This document shows, piece by piece, positions 14,871 through 22,400 of a stretch of 64,000 bases of DNA (positions within the stretch are counted from its first letter, which is position 1; each line of letters starts with the position of its first letter). The notes beneath the pieces were generated by a model. The model did no database searches. It was not told the DNA's origin and saw only the letters and a list, made by a program, of their open reading frames with translations. Source of the stretch: a virus; the IMG/VR virus record IMGVR_UViG_3300020595_000010, positions 99,572 to 163,571 of that record; one strand, given 5' to 3'. Made by a program: the position numbers and the translations under genes.

Positions 14871-15185
14871 ATGGATAAATTTAACTTGAAAAAATTTCTT
14901 GGTGAAAAATCACTATTAAATGAAAACTCACCTGGGTATGATACTAGAAAGACAGGTGAAGCACTACCAACACTAGAAAGTGTTAAAGCAGCTTATGAAG
15001 CTAAACAAGATAAAGAAGAAATTAAAGAAGGTGTTTGGAATATGCCTTCAGCAGATGAAGTAATGGAATTTGTTGCTTATATGGAAGATGCTAAAGAAAA
15101 ATTTTATCATATAGGTAGTGATGATGTACATGATGGTTTAGAACAAGCAATTATTAGTGCTAAAGATTTAGTAACTGGAGAATAA
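14871..15185 (+). CDS. Candidate capsid-targeted protein (LNE leader)
   Basis: A 104-residue acidic protein beginning MDKFNLKKFLGEKSLLNEN, with LGE at 10-12 and LNE at 16-18 as possible prohead protease sites. The rest is helical (EVMEFVAYMEDAKEKFYH, DGLEQAIISAKDLV). It sits with two other leader-bearing genes. No enzymatic motif seen. Confidence 0.58.
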   Translation: MDKFNLKKFLGEKSLLNENSPGYDTRKTGEALPTLESVKAAYEAKQDKEEIKEGVWNMPSADEVMEFVAYMEDAKEKFYHIGSDDVHDGLEQAIISAKDLVTGE

Positions 15186-15186
15186 T

Positions 15187-15738
15187 ATGAGTTTTAATCT
15201 ACAAAAATACTTTAAAAATCAATACCTGCTAGAAGGGGATTGGGATAAATTAAGTTCTACAGAAGCTTCTGATGAAGCTGATGATATTATAGAGTTAATT
15301 AAATCTGCTTATGCCTACATTGGAGGTCATAGTAATTTTAAAAGTGTTGGTGACGTAGATAAAGAAACAGGCAGAGGTGCTGAGTATGAAGTGATTGATT
15401 TAGATGATGATGGAGATATTGATGCAGTTAACGTATCTAAACGTAAAGCTGCTGGTGAAAAGTTCGTTGCTACAGGCCATGATGGTTCTCGTGAAGCTAA
15501 AAGAGCTGTTATTACACATAAAATAGATAGGTTAAAAAAACCAGGTTTTTATGTTGAAGTATCAGGAAAAATAAAAGATATCTTACTTAAAGCAGGTGTA
15601 CCTCAGGTAACTGACCAAGCTACTATTGAGAAAGCATTGGCTGGTAAAGATATTATTATGAACGATGATGGTTCATATACAAGGAGCATTGCTGGTACAA
15701 AGCATGAAAAAATAATGCTAGGAACTCCGCTAGTATAA
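15187..15738 (+). CDS. Candidate capsid-targeted protein (LLE leader)
   Basis: A 183-residue protein that starts one base after its neighbour. The leader MSFNLQKYFKNQYLLEGD parallels the other two genes, with LLE at 14-16. The mature part has an acidic strand-turn (EVIDLDDDGDIDAVNVSKR) followed by GEKFVATGHDGSREAKRAV, giving the impression of an acetyltransferase- or ADP-ribosyl-type core, but I cannot assign it. Third in a row of likely internal proteins placed behind an early-type promoter, which is unexpected. Confidence 0.58.
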   Translation: MSFNLQKYFKNQYLLEGDWDKLSSTEASDEADDIIELIKSAYAYIGGHSNFKSVGDVDKETGRGAEYEVIDLDDDGDIDAVNVSKRKAAGEKFVATGHDGSREAKRAVITHKIDRLKKPGFYVEVSGKIKDILLKAGVPQVTDQATIEKALAGKDIIMNDDGSYTRSIAGTKHEKIMLGTPLV

Positions 15739-15743
15739 AATGT

Positions 15744-16079
15744 ATGAAAGAATCTTTAGTAGTATTAGTACTCTTATCTATAATAAGTTGTGCTTCTTAC
15801 CAACCTTCAACAGAGTATAATTTTGTTAAAGTATTAGGTGTCACTCCTCAGGGTGATACAATTCTTATTGATGTCAATTCATTAAGACCAAAAGTTTATA
15901 ACAACTATTATTATGATAATGGGATTAATAGATATCCTTACAACTACAATTATTATAATACACCTCCAGTAATTATAAGACCTGTAAATCCAAAGCCAAG
16001 ACCTACAAAACCTGTAGTAACCCCACCTTCGTTTACAGCTCCTAAACCAATTACTAAACCCACAAAAGACAAACAGTAA
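15744..16079 (+). CDS. Proline-rich small lipoprotein
   Basis: A 111-residue protein with a type II signal peptide: basic start, hydrophobic LVVLVLLSIIS and a lipobox ending at Cys17 (SIISCAS). After lipidation about 95 residues remain: a Tyr/Asn-rich segment and a proline-rich tail (PKPRPTKPVVTPP). It would reach the outer membrane or cell surface. The size and proline content are compatible with a spanin outer component, or with superinfection exclusion, but no partner is beside it. Confidence 0.68.
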   Translation: MKESLVVLVLLSIISCASYQPSTEYNFVKVLGVTPQGDTILIDVNSLRPKVYNNYYYDNGINRYPYNYNYYNTPPVIIRPVNPKPRPTKPVVTPPSFTAPKPITKPTKDKQ

Positions 16080-16105
16080 ATTTATTAAAGACTCATGCGA
16101 GGGGA

Positions 16106-16138
16106 TTTGGCTTAGCCAGATCCCCTTCGTATATTTAC
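16106..16138 (+). promoter_or_regulatory. Bacteroidetes-type promoter embedded in an inverted repeat
   Basis: TTTG 16106-16109, 20 bases, TATATTTAC 16130-16138. The -33 element lies inside a hairpin formed by GGGGAT (16101-16106) and ATCCCC (16120-16125) with inner TGGC/GCCA, so it may also terminate upstream transcription. The leader has GGGT-GCGA-GCCC (16149-16160), a GNRA-loop hairpin. Confidence 0.82.
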
Positions 16139-16175
16139 AAGGTAAATGGGGTGCGAGCCCAAAATAAAAATAAAA

Positions 16176-16358
16176 ATGGAAAAGTTTGAAGAAAAGATAT
16201 TCTGGAAAGATGGTTTCGATGGGGAAGCATTAAGTGGTATCATGTTTAGATCGTTTGATTTGAATAAGTTCATCAAAAAAGTAGAAGTTGATAATGGACA
16301 TGAAGTTGTTGGTATCAAATTTGAAGATAATAATTTAGAATTAATAATTAAAAAATAA
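16176..16358 (+). CDS. Small hypothetical protein (60 aa)
   Basis: ATG 16176 follows an AAATAAAAA leader; an in-frame ATG 30 bases upstream falls in the leader hairpin and is rejected. The product is 60 residues with mixed charge and strand-like segments (EVVGIKFEDNNLELIIKK). Function unknown. Confidence 0.55.
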   Translation: MEKFEEKIFWKDGFDGEALSGIMFRSFDLNKFIKKVEVDNGHEVVGIKFEDNNLELIIKK

Positions 16359-16363
16359 AGGTT

Positions 16364-16690
16364 ATGAGTAAATTTGTTAGTACATTTAATAAAGGGTTTA
16401 ATATGACCTTTGAAAACGGGTTTGGTATATCAGTTCAATGGGGTGTAGGTAACTACTGTAGCAGGAAAAATGATGGTTCGTTTGATGAATCTATGAAGGG
16501 TGAATTTTGGGAAGCCACATCTGCTGAGATTATGATTACAGGTAACAATAAGGATGTTGTTTTAGGTAATGGTGATCAAGTTGCAGGTTGGTTATCAACT
16601 GATAAAGTTGCTGAAGTGATTAGAATGTGTTCAACTGCTAGAAACACAGCTCATCTCAACCAAATGTTAAAGAATTCCACATTAAGTTAA
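16364..16690 (+). CDS. Conserved phage-type hypothetical protein (108 aa)
   Basis: A 108-residue protein with KGFNMTFENGFGISVQWG followed by NYCSR, a strand-rich pattern I recall from uncharacterised proteins of many phages, where it is followed by an AEI strand and a GWLSTDKVAEVI helix as here. Start context AATAAAGGTTATG. Function unknown. Confidence 0.62.
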   Translation: MSKFVSTFNKGFNMTFENGFGISVQWGVGNYCSRKNDGSFDESMKGEFWEATSAEIMITGNNKDVVLGNGDQVAGWLSTDKVAEVIRMCSTARNTAHLNQMLKNSTLS

Positions 16691-16707
16691 AAATAATGCG
16701 CAAAATA

Positions 16708-16740
16708 TGTGGAGAAGCGAGGAAGCGTTCGTATATTTAC
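16708..16740 (+). promoter_or_regulatory. Bacteroidetes-type promoter with GNRA hairpin leader
   Basis: TGTG 16708-16711, spacer starting GAGAAGCGAGGAAGC, TATATTTAC 16732-16740. Leader hairpin GGT-GAGA-GCC at 16752-16761, again with a GNRA loop but a different stem. Confidence 0.83.
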
Positions 16741-16791
16741 GGGGTAAATGAGGTGAGAGCCCAGAAATGTTAAATTAATTAAATAAAGGTT

Positions 16792-17592
16792 ATGGTAAAT
16801 AAAGTTAAAAGAGGTCGTCCGAGTAAGAAAGTTGTTAACAACCCAACACAAAGTGTTGTTGTTAAAACAGTTAAAATGGATAATATGGAATTCAACAAGA
16901 AATTGTTTGAGCCAATGAAAACAGGTACAAAGGTTGATCCATTCTTCAGTATGGAAGGTGGAGTAATGCCTGGTACAAATGTTGTAGTTACTGGTGATCC
17001 AGGTGTTGGTAAAACAACAGTATTGTTAGATGTTCTTGCTGATCTTAATCAGAAAGGTAAAAAATGTTTGTTCATTTCAGGTGAAATGAATGCTATTGAC
17101 ATGGTTGGTTATGTTAAGCGATTCCCAAAATTTGGAGATTTAGATATCTTGTTTATGGGTGATTATAGTGAAGTTAATCCTGATGTTGTTCTTCGAACTG
17201 CACTTAAAGAGGGTTATGATTGTGTATTAATTGATTCGCTTGCTGAGATTTCAGATAATTATGTTGATTATTTTGGTGGTACTGGTAAGTCAAATACCAA
17301 CCGAATTTTGCAGTTGCTTGATGAGCATAACCAAGCAAATAATGATGATAAAATTAATAGCACGTTTTTGATCATTCAACAAGTTACTAAAGGTGGAACG
17401 TTTGTTGGGTCAAATAAGATTAAGCATATGACAACAGCAATGGGTCATTTAAAATTTGACGGTGATGGTCAGCGTTTTTTCCATTTCAGTAAAAACCGTC
17501 GAGGTGGTAGTGGAAATAAATTGTTCTTCAACTTGAACAGTAAAAATAAAGTTAACTGGTTATTTGATGAGCCGATAAACATGACAGCATAA
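16792..17592 (+). CDS. RecA/RadA-fold ATPase with AT-hook
   Basis: A 266-residue P-loop ATPase. An AT-hook-like KRGRPSKK at residues 6-13 can bind AT-rich DNA. The Walker A GDPGVGKTT is at 68-76, a RadA/KaiC-style sensor CLFISGEMN follows, and the Walker B strand CVLIDSLAE is near 144-152. The later LIIQQVTKGGTFVGSNKIKH resembles the L2/glutamine region of RadA-like and DnaB-like ATPases. The N-terminal zinc finger and C-terminal Lon-like domain of RadA are missing. Probable role in recombination or replication. It is the first gene of a multi-gene operon. Confidence 0.78.
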   Translation: MVNKVKRGRPSKKVVNNPTQSVVVKTVKMDNMEFNKKLFEPMKTGTKVDPFFSMEGGVMPGTNVVVTGDPGVGKTTVLLDVLADLNQKGKKCLFISGEMNAIDMVGYVKRFPKFGDLDILFMGDYSEVNPDVVLRTALKEGYDCVLIDSLAEISDNYVDYFGGTGKSNTNRILQLLDEHNQANNDDKINSTFLIIQQVTKGGTFVGSNKIKHMTTAMGHLKFDGDGQRFFHFSKNRRGGSGNKLFFNLNSKNKVNWLFDEPINMTA

Positions 17593-17768
17593 TGTATATT
17601 TTAATTTACATAGTAATAGGATCAGCTCTCACTTCATTGTGGGACTGGTTGCTATTTGGGACTAAGAATCAATTTTCAAATATAGAAAGAGCTGTTTGTA
17701 TATTAGTTTGGCCTGCAGCTTTAGGTTTATATTTGTATAATTTATATAATACATTTAAAAAAAAGTAA
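17592..17768 (+). CDS. Small membrane protein (58 aa)
   Basis: A 58-residue gene joined by TAATG overlaps to both neighbours. Two hydrophobic segments at about residues 2-22 (YILIYIVIGSALTSLW) and 35-52 (AVCILVWPAALGLYLY). A basic KKK terminus suggests it faces the cytoplasm. No family recognised. Confidence 0.55.
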   Translation: MYILIYIVIGSALTSLWDWLLFGTKNQFSNIERAVCILVWPAALGLYLYNLYNTFKKK

Positions 17769-18007
17769 TGATGGGTAAAGAAGAAAAAAGATACGTTGTA
17801 AAGATGGATATGTATGTTTATGCTGAAAATGATTATATGGCTCGTAAACGAGCTCATCAAATGAAGAAAGAAATTGATAGTAAATATGGTGGTGGAGTTG
17901 GTATATTAGAATTAGGTGAACAACCTTTTGCTTCTTTTAATTATAGAAAATTAGAAGACCATTCTGAACCTATTAGTAAACAAAAACAAGAAGAATTACC
18001 ATTTTAA
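17768..18007 (+). CDS. Small protein ending in an SSB-type C-terminal tip
   Basis: A 79-residue protein; ATG overlaps the previous stop by one base. The first 50 residues form a strand-helix-strand unit (RYVVKMDMYVYAENDYMARKR). The last residues, KQKQEELPF, look like the acidic-hydrophobic tip of bacterial SSB proteins (DDLPF/DDIPF), which recruits RecO, RecQ, primase and other repair enzymes. The protein is too small to hold an OB fold. It might compete with host SSB or recruit the same partners. This is an inference from five residues. Confidence 0.6.
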   Translation: MMGKEEKRYVVKMDMYVYAENDYMARKRAHQMKKEIDSKYGGGVGILELGEQPFASFNYRKLEDHSEPISKQKQEELPF

Positions 18008-18009
18008 AT

Positions 18010-19152
18010 ATGAAGGGAGAAAGAATTAATTTTACGGTTAATACATCATTCTATAAACGAAGTGATTGGGTAGACCATATTTATGAAGGTTTAAAAGCTC
18101 AAACTTACAAATATTGGGAATGGGTTGTAACTGATGATTTTTCTCCCGATAAAAATGCTGAAGAGCGTTTAAAAGAGATAGCTAAAAATGACCATAGGGT
18201 AGTTTATTACACTCAGTCTAGAAAAAAAGAATTATTTTATAATCCTAATTATGGTGCTAGTGGTAATGTTATCTTCCAGATGGATAGTGATGACACAATG
18301 TACCCTAATATACTTGAAGTTTACGCTAAACATTTTATGGAAGATCCTTCATTGATTGGGATATGTTGTGGTGCTTTAAAAAATAAAAATGGTGTTGAGT
18401 TGTTTGAGTGGACTGCTCCTAATTTAGAGGCGCAGAGTAATTTTATTATGACTTATGGCCGAGCTTGGAGAAATGTAATACCACATTTTGATTATGATGG
18501 TAAATTAGATTATTTTCAAAATGATCTTAATATTTGGAGACATATTGAAGCTAGGGGTAAAGTAATGTTTTTACCTAGAGAATTATATAAATACAATTAT
18601 GCTAGTCAAGGTAGTTTCTCACACAGACAATTTGATGGTTATGATAATGAATCAGAGCGATTAATTGAGGAAGAAAGATGTAGGATTGAAGAAAAGTATA
18701 GTACTATTTGGAAAGATGATGATGAGTGTACTTTTGATTTAAAATATTTACCAATTAATAAGTTAGCCTGGGCTTTTTATGAAGCTGATTTTCATAAAAC
18801 ATCACATAATAGTAGAGTTAATTTTATAAAAACAGATATAAAGCCTTATGAAAAACAACTATTGAATGAGTTGTATTATGATAATACTATAATTTATAAT
18901 GGTAGTGTTGAGGAGGAATATGATGAAGTTATTATTTATGTAAGTAATCAAGAAACATTAGATATAATGTATGAAAATTATGAAAAGTGGAAAGTTAATA
19001 AAGTAAGATTTCACATTAATAAACAAATATTTGATTGTAATATTGATAATGCACCTCATAATTATTTTGGGTTTGGACACATATTGAATGGATGGTATGG
19101 ATATATTAGTTATAATGGAGATGATGTTTTAAAAATTAGTGATGAGTACTGA
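18010..19152 (+). CDS. Family 2 glycosyltransferase (380 aa)
   Basis: The N-terminal 120 residues show a GT-A core: FTVNTSFYKRSDWVDHI, the strand WVVTDDFSPD, GASGNVIFQMDSDDTMYP with a DxD-type metal site near residue 95. The remaining 250 residues are acceptor-specific and not recognised, with a C-terminal segment of strands (VIIYVSNQETLDI). It lies in an operon with a RecA-like ATPase rather than in the sugar cluster, which would fit glucosylation of phage DNA or another intracellular target. Confidence 0.78.
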   Translation: MKGERINFTVNTSFYKRSDWVDHIYEGLKAQTYKYWEWVVTDDFSPDKNAEERLKEIAKNDHRVVYYTQSRKKELFYNPNYGASGNVIFQMDSDDTMYPNILEVYAKHFMEDPSLIGICCGALKNKNGVELFEWTAPNLEAQSNFIMTYGRAWRNVIPHFDYDGKLDYFQNDLNIWRHIEARGKVMFLPRELYKYNYASQGSFSHRQFDGYDNESERLIEEERCRIEEKYSTIWKDDDECTFDLKYLPINKLAWAFYEADFHKTSHNSRVNFIKTDIKPYEKQLLNELYYDNTIIYNGSVEEEYDEVIIYVSNQETLDIMYENYEKWKVNKVRFHINKQIFDCNIDNAPHNYFGFGHILNGWYGYISYNGDDVLKISDEY

Positions 19153-19312
19153 AAAGGATAAAAATAAAAAATTAGAGAAAGTAACACTCACTCAACAAGA
19201 AATTTGGCAGGCTATGCGAGGTAATATTCATAAGAGTAAAAAAGATTATAAACGTAAACCTAAACATAAGGGTGGTGATGATTATAATTGGCATCCTGAT
19301 AGACAAATTTGA
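19142..19312 (+). CDS. Small basic protein (56 aa)
   Basis: A 56-residue Lys-rich protein starting 11 bases inside the glycosyltransferase end. Contains EIWQAMRGNIHKSKKDYKRK and ends DYNWHPDRQI. Probably nucleic-acid or acidic-protein binding. It is the last gene before the next promoter module. Confidence 0.5.
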   Translation: MSTEKDKNKKLEKVTLTQQEIWQAMRGNIHKSKKDYKRKPKHKGGDDYNWHPDRQI

Positions 19313-19328
19313 AACTCCCGGTGAATTG

Positions 19329-19361
19329 CTTGGAGAAGCAAGAGAGGGTTCGTATATTTAC
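19329..19361 (+). promoter_or_regulatory. Bacteroidetes-type promoter in a stem-loop, hairpin leader
   Basis: CTTG 19329-19332, 20 bases, TATATTTAC 19353-19361. The -33 region lies in a perfect stem TTGCTT-GGAG-AAGCAA. Leader hairpin GGC-GCGAA-GCC at 19372-19382. Confidence 0.82.
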
Positions 19362-19409
19362 GTATAAATGAGGCGCGAAGCCGAATTAATAATTAAAAAA
19401 ATAAAGGTT

Positions 19410-19634
19410 ATGATTAGAAAAAAACAAGATTTAAAACCGTCAACTCCAATGATAATTGACTTGACAGGTCCCGATGGTAATGCGTTTGCATTACTAGGCT
19501 TTGCTAAAAACTTTGCCAACCAACTCAAATTAGATTTTAGTAAGATAAGTGATGAAATGACTTCAGGTGATTATGAGAATCTAATTGAAGTATTTGATAA
19601 GTATTTTGGTTCATTTGTAATATTAGAAAGATAA
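19410..19634 (+). CDS. Small hypothetical protein (74 aa)
   Basis: Start ATG 19410 follows AAAAATAAAGGTT; an in-frame ATG at 19368 lies in the leader. The sequence MIIDLTGPDGNAFALLGFAKNFANQL is a strand, glycine turn and helix of a type seen in small phage proteins of unknown function. Joined to the ligase gene by TAATG. Confidence 0.58.
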   Translation: MIRKKQDLKPSTPMIIDLTGPDGNAFALLGFAKNFANQLKLDFSKISDEMTSGDYENLIEVFDKYFGSFVILER

Positions 19635-19639
19635 TGGTT

Positions 19640-20923
19640 ATGACTGAATTAGAAGATTTTATAAATGAAATGCGAAGTACGAGCAGTGCTACGGACAAAA
19701 TAGACATTATTAAGCGTAGTTCTGCGTTTATTCATGATGTACTTGAAGCGACATATAACCCCTACAAACAATACTATGTCACCAGTAAAACGTGTAAGAA
19801 AAATAAAGGGAAATTCAAATATAACACACATAAGGATGTTTTTAGTTTGTTAAATGACCTAACTAATAGAGTTTACACAGGACATGATGCAATTCATCAA
19901 GTAAATGGGTTTGAAATGGCTACTGCTTATGGACATAATGTTTATAAAATTATTGATAAAGATTTAGGTATTAGGGCTGGAGCTAAAGTTATTAATAAAG
20001 CAGTACCAGGTCTTATTCCTGAGTTTAACGTAGTGTTGGCTCAAGAGTATAAAGGTAAATGTGAATGGAGTGATGAATGGTATGTTTCTAGAAAATTAGA
20101 TGGAGTTAGATGTATAGCTAGAGTTGATAGTGAGGGTAATTGCTCATTATTTAGTAGAACAGGTAAAGAATTTACCACATTAAATAAAGTTAAAGAAGCT
20201 ATTGAAGATACTGGTATTATTAGTACTACATTTGATGGTGAGATTTGTTTAGTTGATGAAGATGGTAATGAAGATTTTCAAGGTGTAATGAAGCAATTGA
20301 GACGTAAAGATCATCAAATTAAAAACCCAGCATATATGGTATTTGATATGTTGAGAAATGATGAATTTGATAGTGGTAAAGGTACAGAGCCATTAAAAAC
20401 ACGTTTGCTTAAATGTAGGTCTTGGGTTAGAAATAATTTAGATAAGCCAATGATAGAAAGTAAATGTGATATTTTACGTTTTACAGATCAAACATTAATT
20501 ACAGGTGAGGATCATTTTGAATATTGGAGAAATATTGAATGTAAAGATAATTGGGAAGGTTTAATGTTACGTAAGAATTGTGGTTATGAAGGTAAGCGTA
20601 CTAAAAACTTGGTTAAGGTAAAGAAATTCCATGATGCTGAGTATGAAGTGTTAGGGTGGGATAATGATACACATGAGGTAGTTAGAGATGGTAAGTCTGA
20701 GTCGATGACGATGTTGGCTCAGGTTTGGATTGAACATAAAGGACATATTGTGAAGGTAGGTAGTGGATTTACCCAAGAGCAGCGTTTGGAGTATATGGAT
20801 GGATCAATTTTAGGTAAAGTAATTACGGTTCAATATTTTGAGGAAACCAAAAATGATAAAGGTGGTATTAGTTTAAGATTCCCAACTGTAAAAGTAATAC
20901 ATGGGGATAAACGTGAAATGTAA
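19640..20923 (+). CDS. ATP-dependent DNA ligase
   Basis: A 427-residue ligase that seals nicks by forming a lysyl-AMP intermediate. The nucleotidyl-transfer motif I is SRKLDGVR, with Lys152. Other motifs follow: FSRTGKEFTTL (III-like), TTFDGEICL (motif IIIa/IV: DGE), EGLMLRK (motif IV), NLVKVKKFHDAEYEVL (motif V) and an OB-fold part with KVGSGFTQEQR. The N-terminal 120 residues form the phage-type DNA-binding domain. An alternative ATG at 19634 is in frame; I prefer 19640 for its GGTTATG context. Works in lagging-strand replication and repair. Confidence 0.93.
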   Translation: MTELEDFINEMRSTSSATDKIDIIKRSSAFIHDVLEATYNPYKQYYVTSKTCKKNKGKFKYNTHKDVFSLLNDLTNRVYTGHDAIHQVNGFEMATAYGHNVYKIIDKDLGIRAGAKVINKAVPGLIPEFNVVLAQEYKGKCEWSDEWYVSRKLDGVRCIARVDSEGNCSLFSRTGKEFTTLNKVKEAIEDTGIISTTFDGEICLVDEDGNEDFQGVMKQLRRKDHQIKNPAYMVFDMLRNDEFDSGKGTEPLKTRLLKCRSWVRNNLDKPMIESKCDILRFTDQTLITGEDHFEYWRNIECKDNWEGLMLRKNCGYEGKRTKNLVKVKKFHDAEYEVLGWDNDTHEVVRDGKSESMTMLAQVWIEHKGHIVKVGSGFTQEQRLEYMDGSILGKVITVQYFEETKNDKGGISLRFPTVKVIHGDKREM

Positions 20924-20933
20924 ATTATATAAT

Positions 20934-21110
20934 ATGATAGTAAATCAAGAATCAACATTAAGTTTTAAACATTGGGATGAAGAGGTTGTGATAAAAAGAG
21001 ATCATAGCGATTTAACAATTGGTGAATTTTACCAAATATGTAAGCAATTAGCTTTAGGGGCTGGTTTTCAACCAAACAATGTAGATGAATATTTTAATAT
21101 AGACCAATAA
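20934..21110 (+). CDS. Small hypothetical protein (58 aa)
   Basis: ATG 20934 is 10 bases after the ligase stop; an earlier in-frame ATG lies inside the ligase gene. The 58 residues contain strands (STLSFKHWDEEVVIKR) and a helix (IGEFYQICKQLALGA), a pattern close to small phage proteins that bind DNA mimetics; no firm match. Confidence 0.52.
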   Translation: MIVNQESTLSFKHWDEEVVIKRDHSDLTIGEFYQICKQLALGAGFQPNNVDEYFNIDQ

Positions 21111-21121
21111 TATAACTTCAA

Positions 21122-21346
21122 ATGGAAAATAAAACAGGTAGAAAATACAATCGTAAAAAGTGGAATTGGTGTGAGTTGGAAGATGGAAAATATGATGATG
21201 TAAAAAGTAAATATGATGAGCATCCTTACTATGATAGCCCTAAGCGTAAGAAAAATGAGGAAGCATTCTTTTGGTTTATTACAATAGCTGGTGGTTGTGT
21301 TGTTGGAATGATTTTAGGTGGGTTAGTAATTAAACTTATATTTTAA
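21122..21346 (+). CDS. Tail-anchored small membrane protein (74 aa)
   Basis: A charged 48-residue cytoplasmic part (KYNRKKWNWCELEDGKYDD) followed by one hydrophobic segment at residues 50-73 (FWFITIAGGCVVGMILGGLV). C-terminal anchoring in the inner membrane is likely. Its stop overlaps the next start by one base. Confidence 0.55.
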   Translation: MENKTGRKYNRKKWNWCELEDGKYDDVKSKYDEHPYYDSPKRKKNEEAFFWFITIAGGCVVGMILGGLVIKLIF

Positions 21347-21576
21347 TGGGAGTAGAATTAGATAAAGAATTGATGAGTAAAATGACACTGCAAGAGCGTT
21401 TTGATTACATAAATGAAATTAAACGACTGAAGATGTTTGCTCAAAACCCAAAGCAGAGAAATGACGAATGGGTGGATAGAGATGAGAATGAATGGGATTC
21501 CAGCAGCGGTGGAGATAAATTAAATCGTCGCGGTGGAGAGTATAACGACGTGGGAGATGATTCAAATGAGTACTAA
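21346..21576 (+). CDS. Hypothetical acidic protein (76 aa)
   Basis: Starts at a TAATG overlap. An N-terminal helix (MTLQERFDYINEIKRLKM) precedes a disordered Asp/Gly-rich tail (DRDENEWDSSSGGDKLNRR). Base composition begins to rise in GC here compared with the rest of the genome. Function unknown. Confidence 0.5.
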   Translation: MGVELDKELMSKMTLQERFDYINEIKRLKMFAQNPKQRNDEWVDRDENEWDSSSGGDKLNRRGGEYNDVGDDSNEY

Positions 21577-21595
21577 TAATTAAAATCAACATTAT

Positions 21596-21760
21596 ATGGA
21601 TAATGAGATAATAATTGCTTTAATAGGTGTTCCTGCAATATTCCTATTTGCATTTGGGTGGACGTGGTTAGAGGAGCGTTCACGAGCGCGTTCTAAGCGT
21701 AAGTATGACCAACAAATGGCTAAATATGACACGTGGATGGATGAGATTAAGCGTATGTAA
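21596..21760 (+). CDS. Small membrane-anchored basic protein (54 aa)
   Basis: A 54-residue protein with an N-terminal hydrophobic helix at residues 4-24 (EIIIALIGVPAIFLFAFGW) and a strongly charged tail (EERSRARSKRKYDQQMAKY). Single-pass with the tail in the cytoplasm. Codons use CG-containing triplets (CGT, CGA, GCG) more than neighbours, so it may be recently acquired. Confidence 0.52.
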   Translation: MDNEIIIALIGVPAIFLFAFGWTWLEERSRARSKRKYDQQMAKYDTWMDEIKRM

Positions 21761-21924
21761 CAAACGTTGATAAGGGTATATGGACTAAAGTGGCACTGCC
21801 GTTAACCCCTCTTGCCCGCGCATCCAACCTTACCACTAGGTAACGAGTATATACTTGTGAACATAACGGAAACGCGCGGTTCGCGAATATTCATAACTAT
21901 TTCTTTAAGGCACCGGCGAAGATA
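21761..21924 (+). other. Non-coding GC-richer stretch before promoter
   Basis: No convincing ORF. The stretch contains unusually C-rich runs for this genome (GTTAACCCCTCTTGCCCGCG) and palindromic CGCGCGGTTCGCG, about 50 percent GC by eye. It may encode a short RNA, a terminator region or a protein-binding site. Nothing specific is recognised. Confidence 0.4.
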
Positions 21925-21957
21925 TGTGGTTCCCCGAGGGAGCCTTCGTATATTTAC
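21925..21957 (+). promoter_or_regulatory. Bacteroidetes-type promoter with hairpin spacer and GNRA leader
   Basis: TGTG 21925-21928, TATATTTAC 21949-21957. The spacer departs from the family sequence and is itself a hairpin, GGTTCCC-CGA-GGGAGCC, with a wider AAGGC/GCCTT pairing. Leader hairpin GCG-GGAA-CGC at 21970-21979. Confidence 0.78.
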
Positions 21958-22004
21958 GGGGTAAATGAGGCGGGAACGCAAGTTAAATTAAAAAAATAAA
22001 GGTT

Positions 22005-22289
22005 ATGTATAGTGTAAGACAATTAAGTGAAGGGGATGTTAAGGACATCATGGAGTATGAGGGCAAGTTATTTAGCGATAACAACAGTAATACGGGCTCA
22101 TGTCTGTGTTTGAAGGTTGATGTTGATGGTGATAAAGTGTACTACCAGGAGAGCTACAGTCGATATGGTAATTTCACTGGTAAGAATATTTACGGTGAGC
22201 GTCGTGACGATAAGCTCAATCACCCACGTCCAGGTTTGCTCACCTGCTCACTTACCACATTTTATGGTAAATCAATTGGTTGGGTTTAA
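22005..22289 (+). CDS. Hypothetical protein (94 aa)
   Basis: Single gene between two promoter modules, start in AAATAAAGGTTATG context. Starts MYSVRQLSEGDVKDIMEYEG, followed by strands with CLCLKVDVDGDKVYYQESYSR. Higher use of CGT/GGC codons than in the structural genes. No family recognised. Confidence 0.58.
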   Translation: MYSVRQLSEGDVKDIMEYEGKLFSDNNSNTGSCLCLKVDVDGDKVYYQESYSRYGNFTGKNIYGERRDDKLNHPRPGLLTCSLTTFYGKSIGWV

Positions 22290-22310
22290 TTAAAGACTCC
22301 CGCCAAAAGG

Positions 22311-22343
22311 CTTGGATACCCGAGTCTTTGTTCGTATATTTAC
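22311..22343 (+). promoter_or_regulatory. Bacteroidetes-type promoter inside a terminator-like stem
   Basis: CTTG 22311-22314, 20 bases, TATATTTAC 22335-22343. The -33 region lies in the loop of a perfect 8-bp stem AAAGACTC (22292-22299) / GAGTCTTT (22322-22329). This could end the upstream transcript just before the new start. Leader has GATG (22353-22356) / CATC (22366-22369), with a larger loop than other copies. Confidence 0.8.
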
Positions 22344-22400
22344 GGGGTAAATGATGAGATAAGTCCATCGAATAAAGGTTATTAATTAAAAATAAAGGTT

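Noticed and set aside
15744-16079. Rz1-type spanin
   Set aside because: Proline-rich lipoprotein shape is compatible, but there is no overlapping or adjacent inner-membrane spanin gene and the nearest lysin is 9 kb away.
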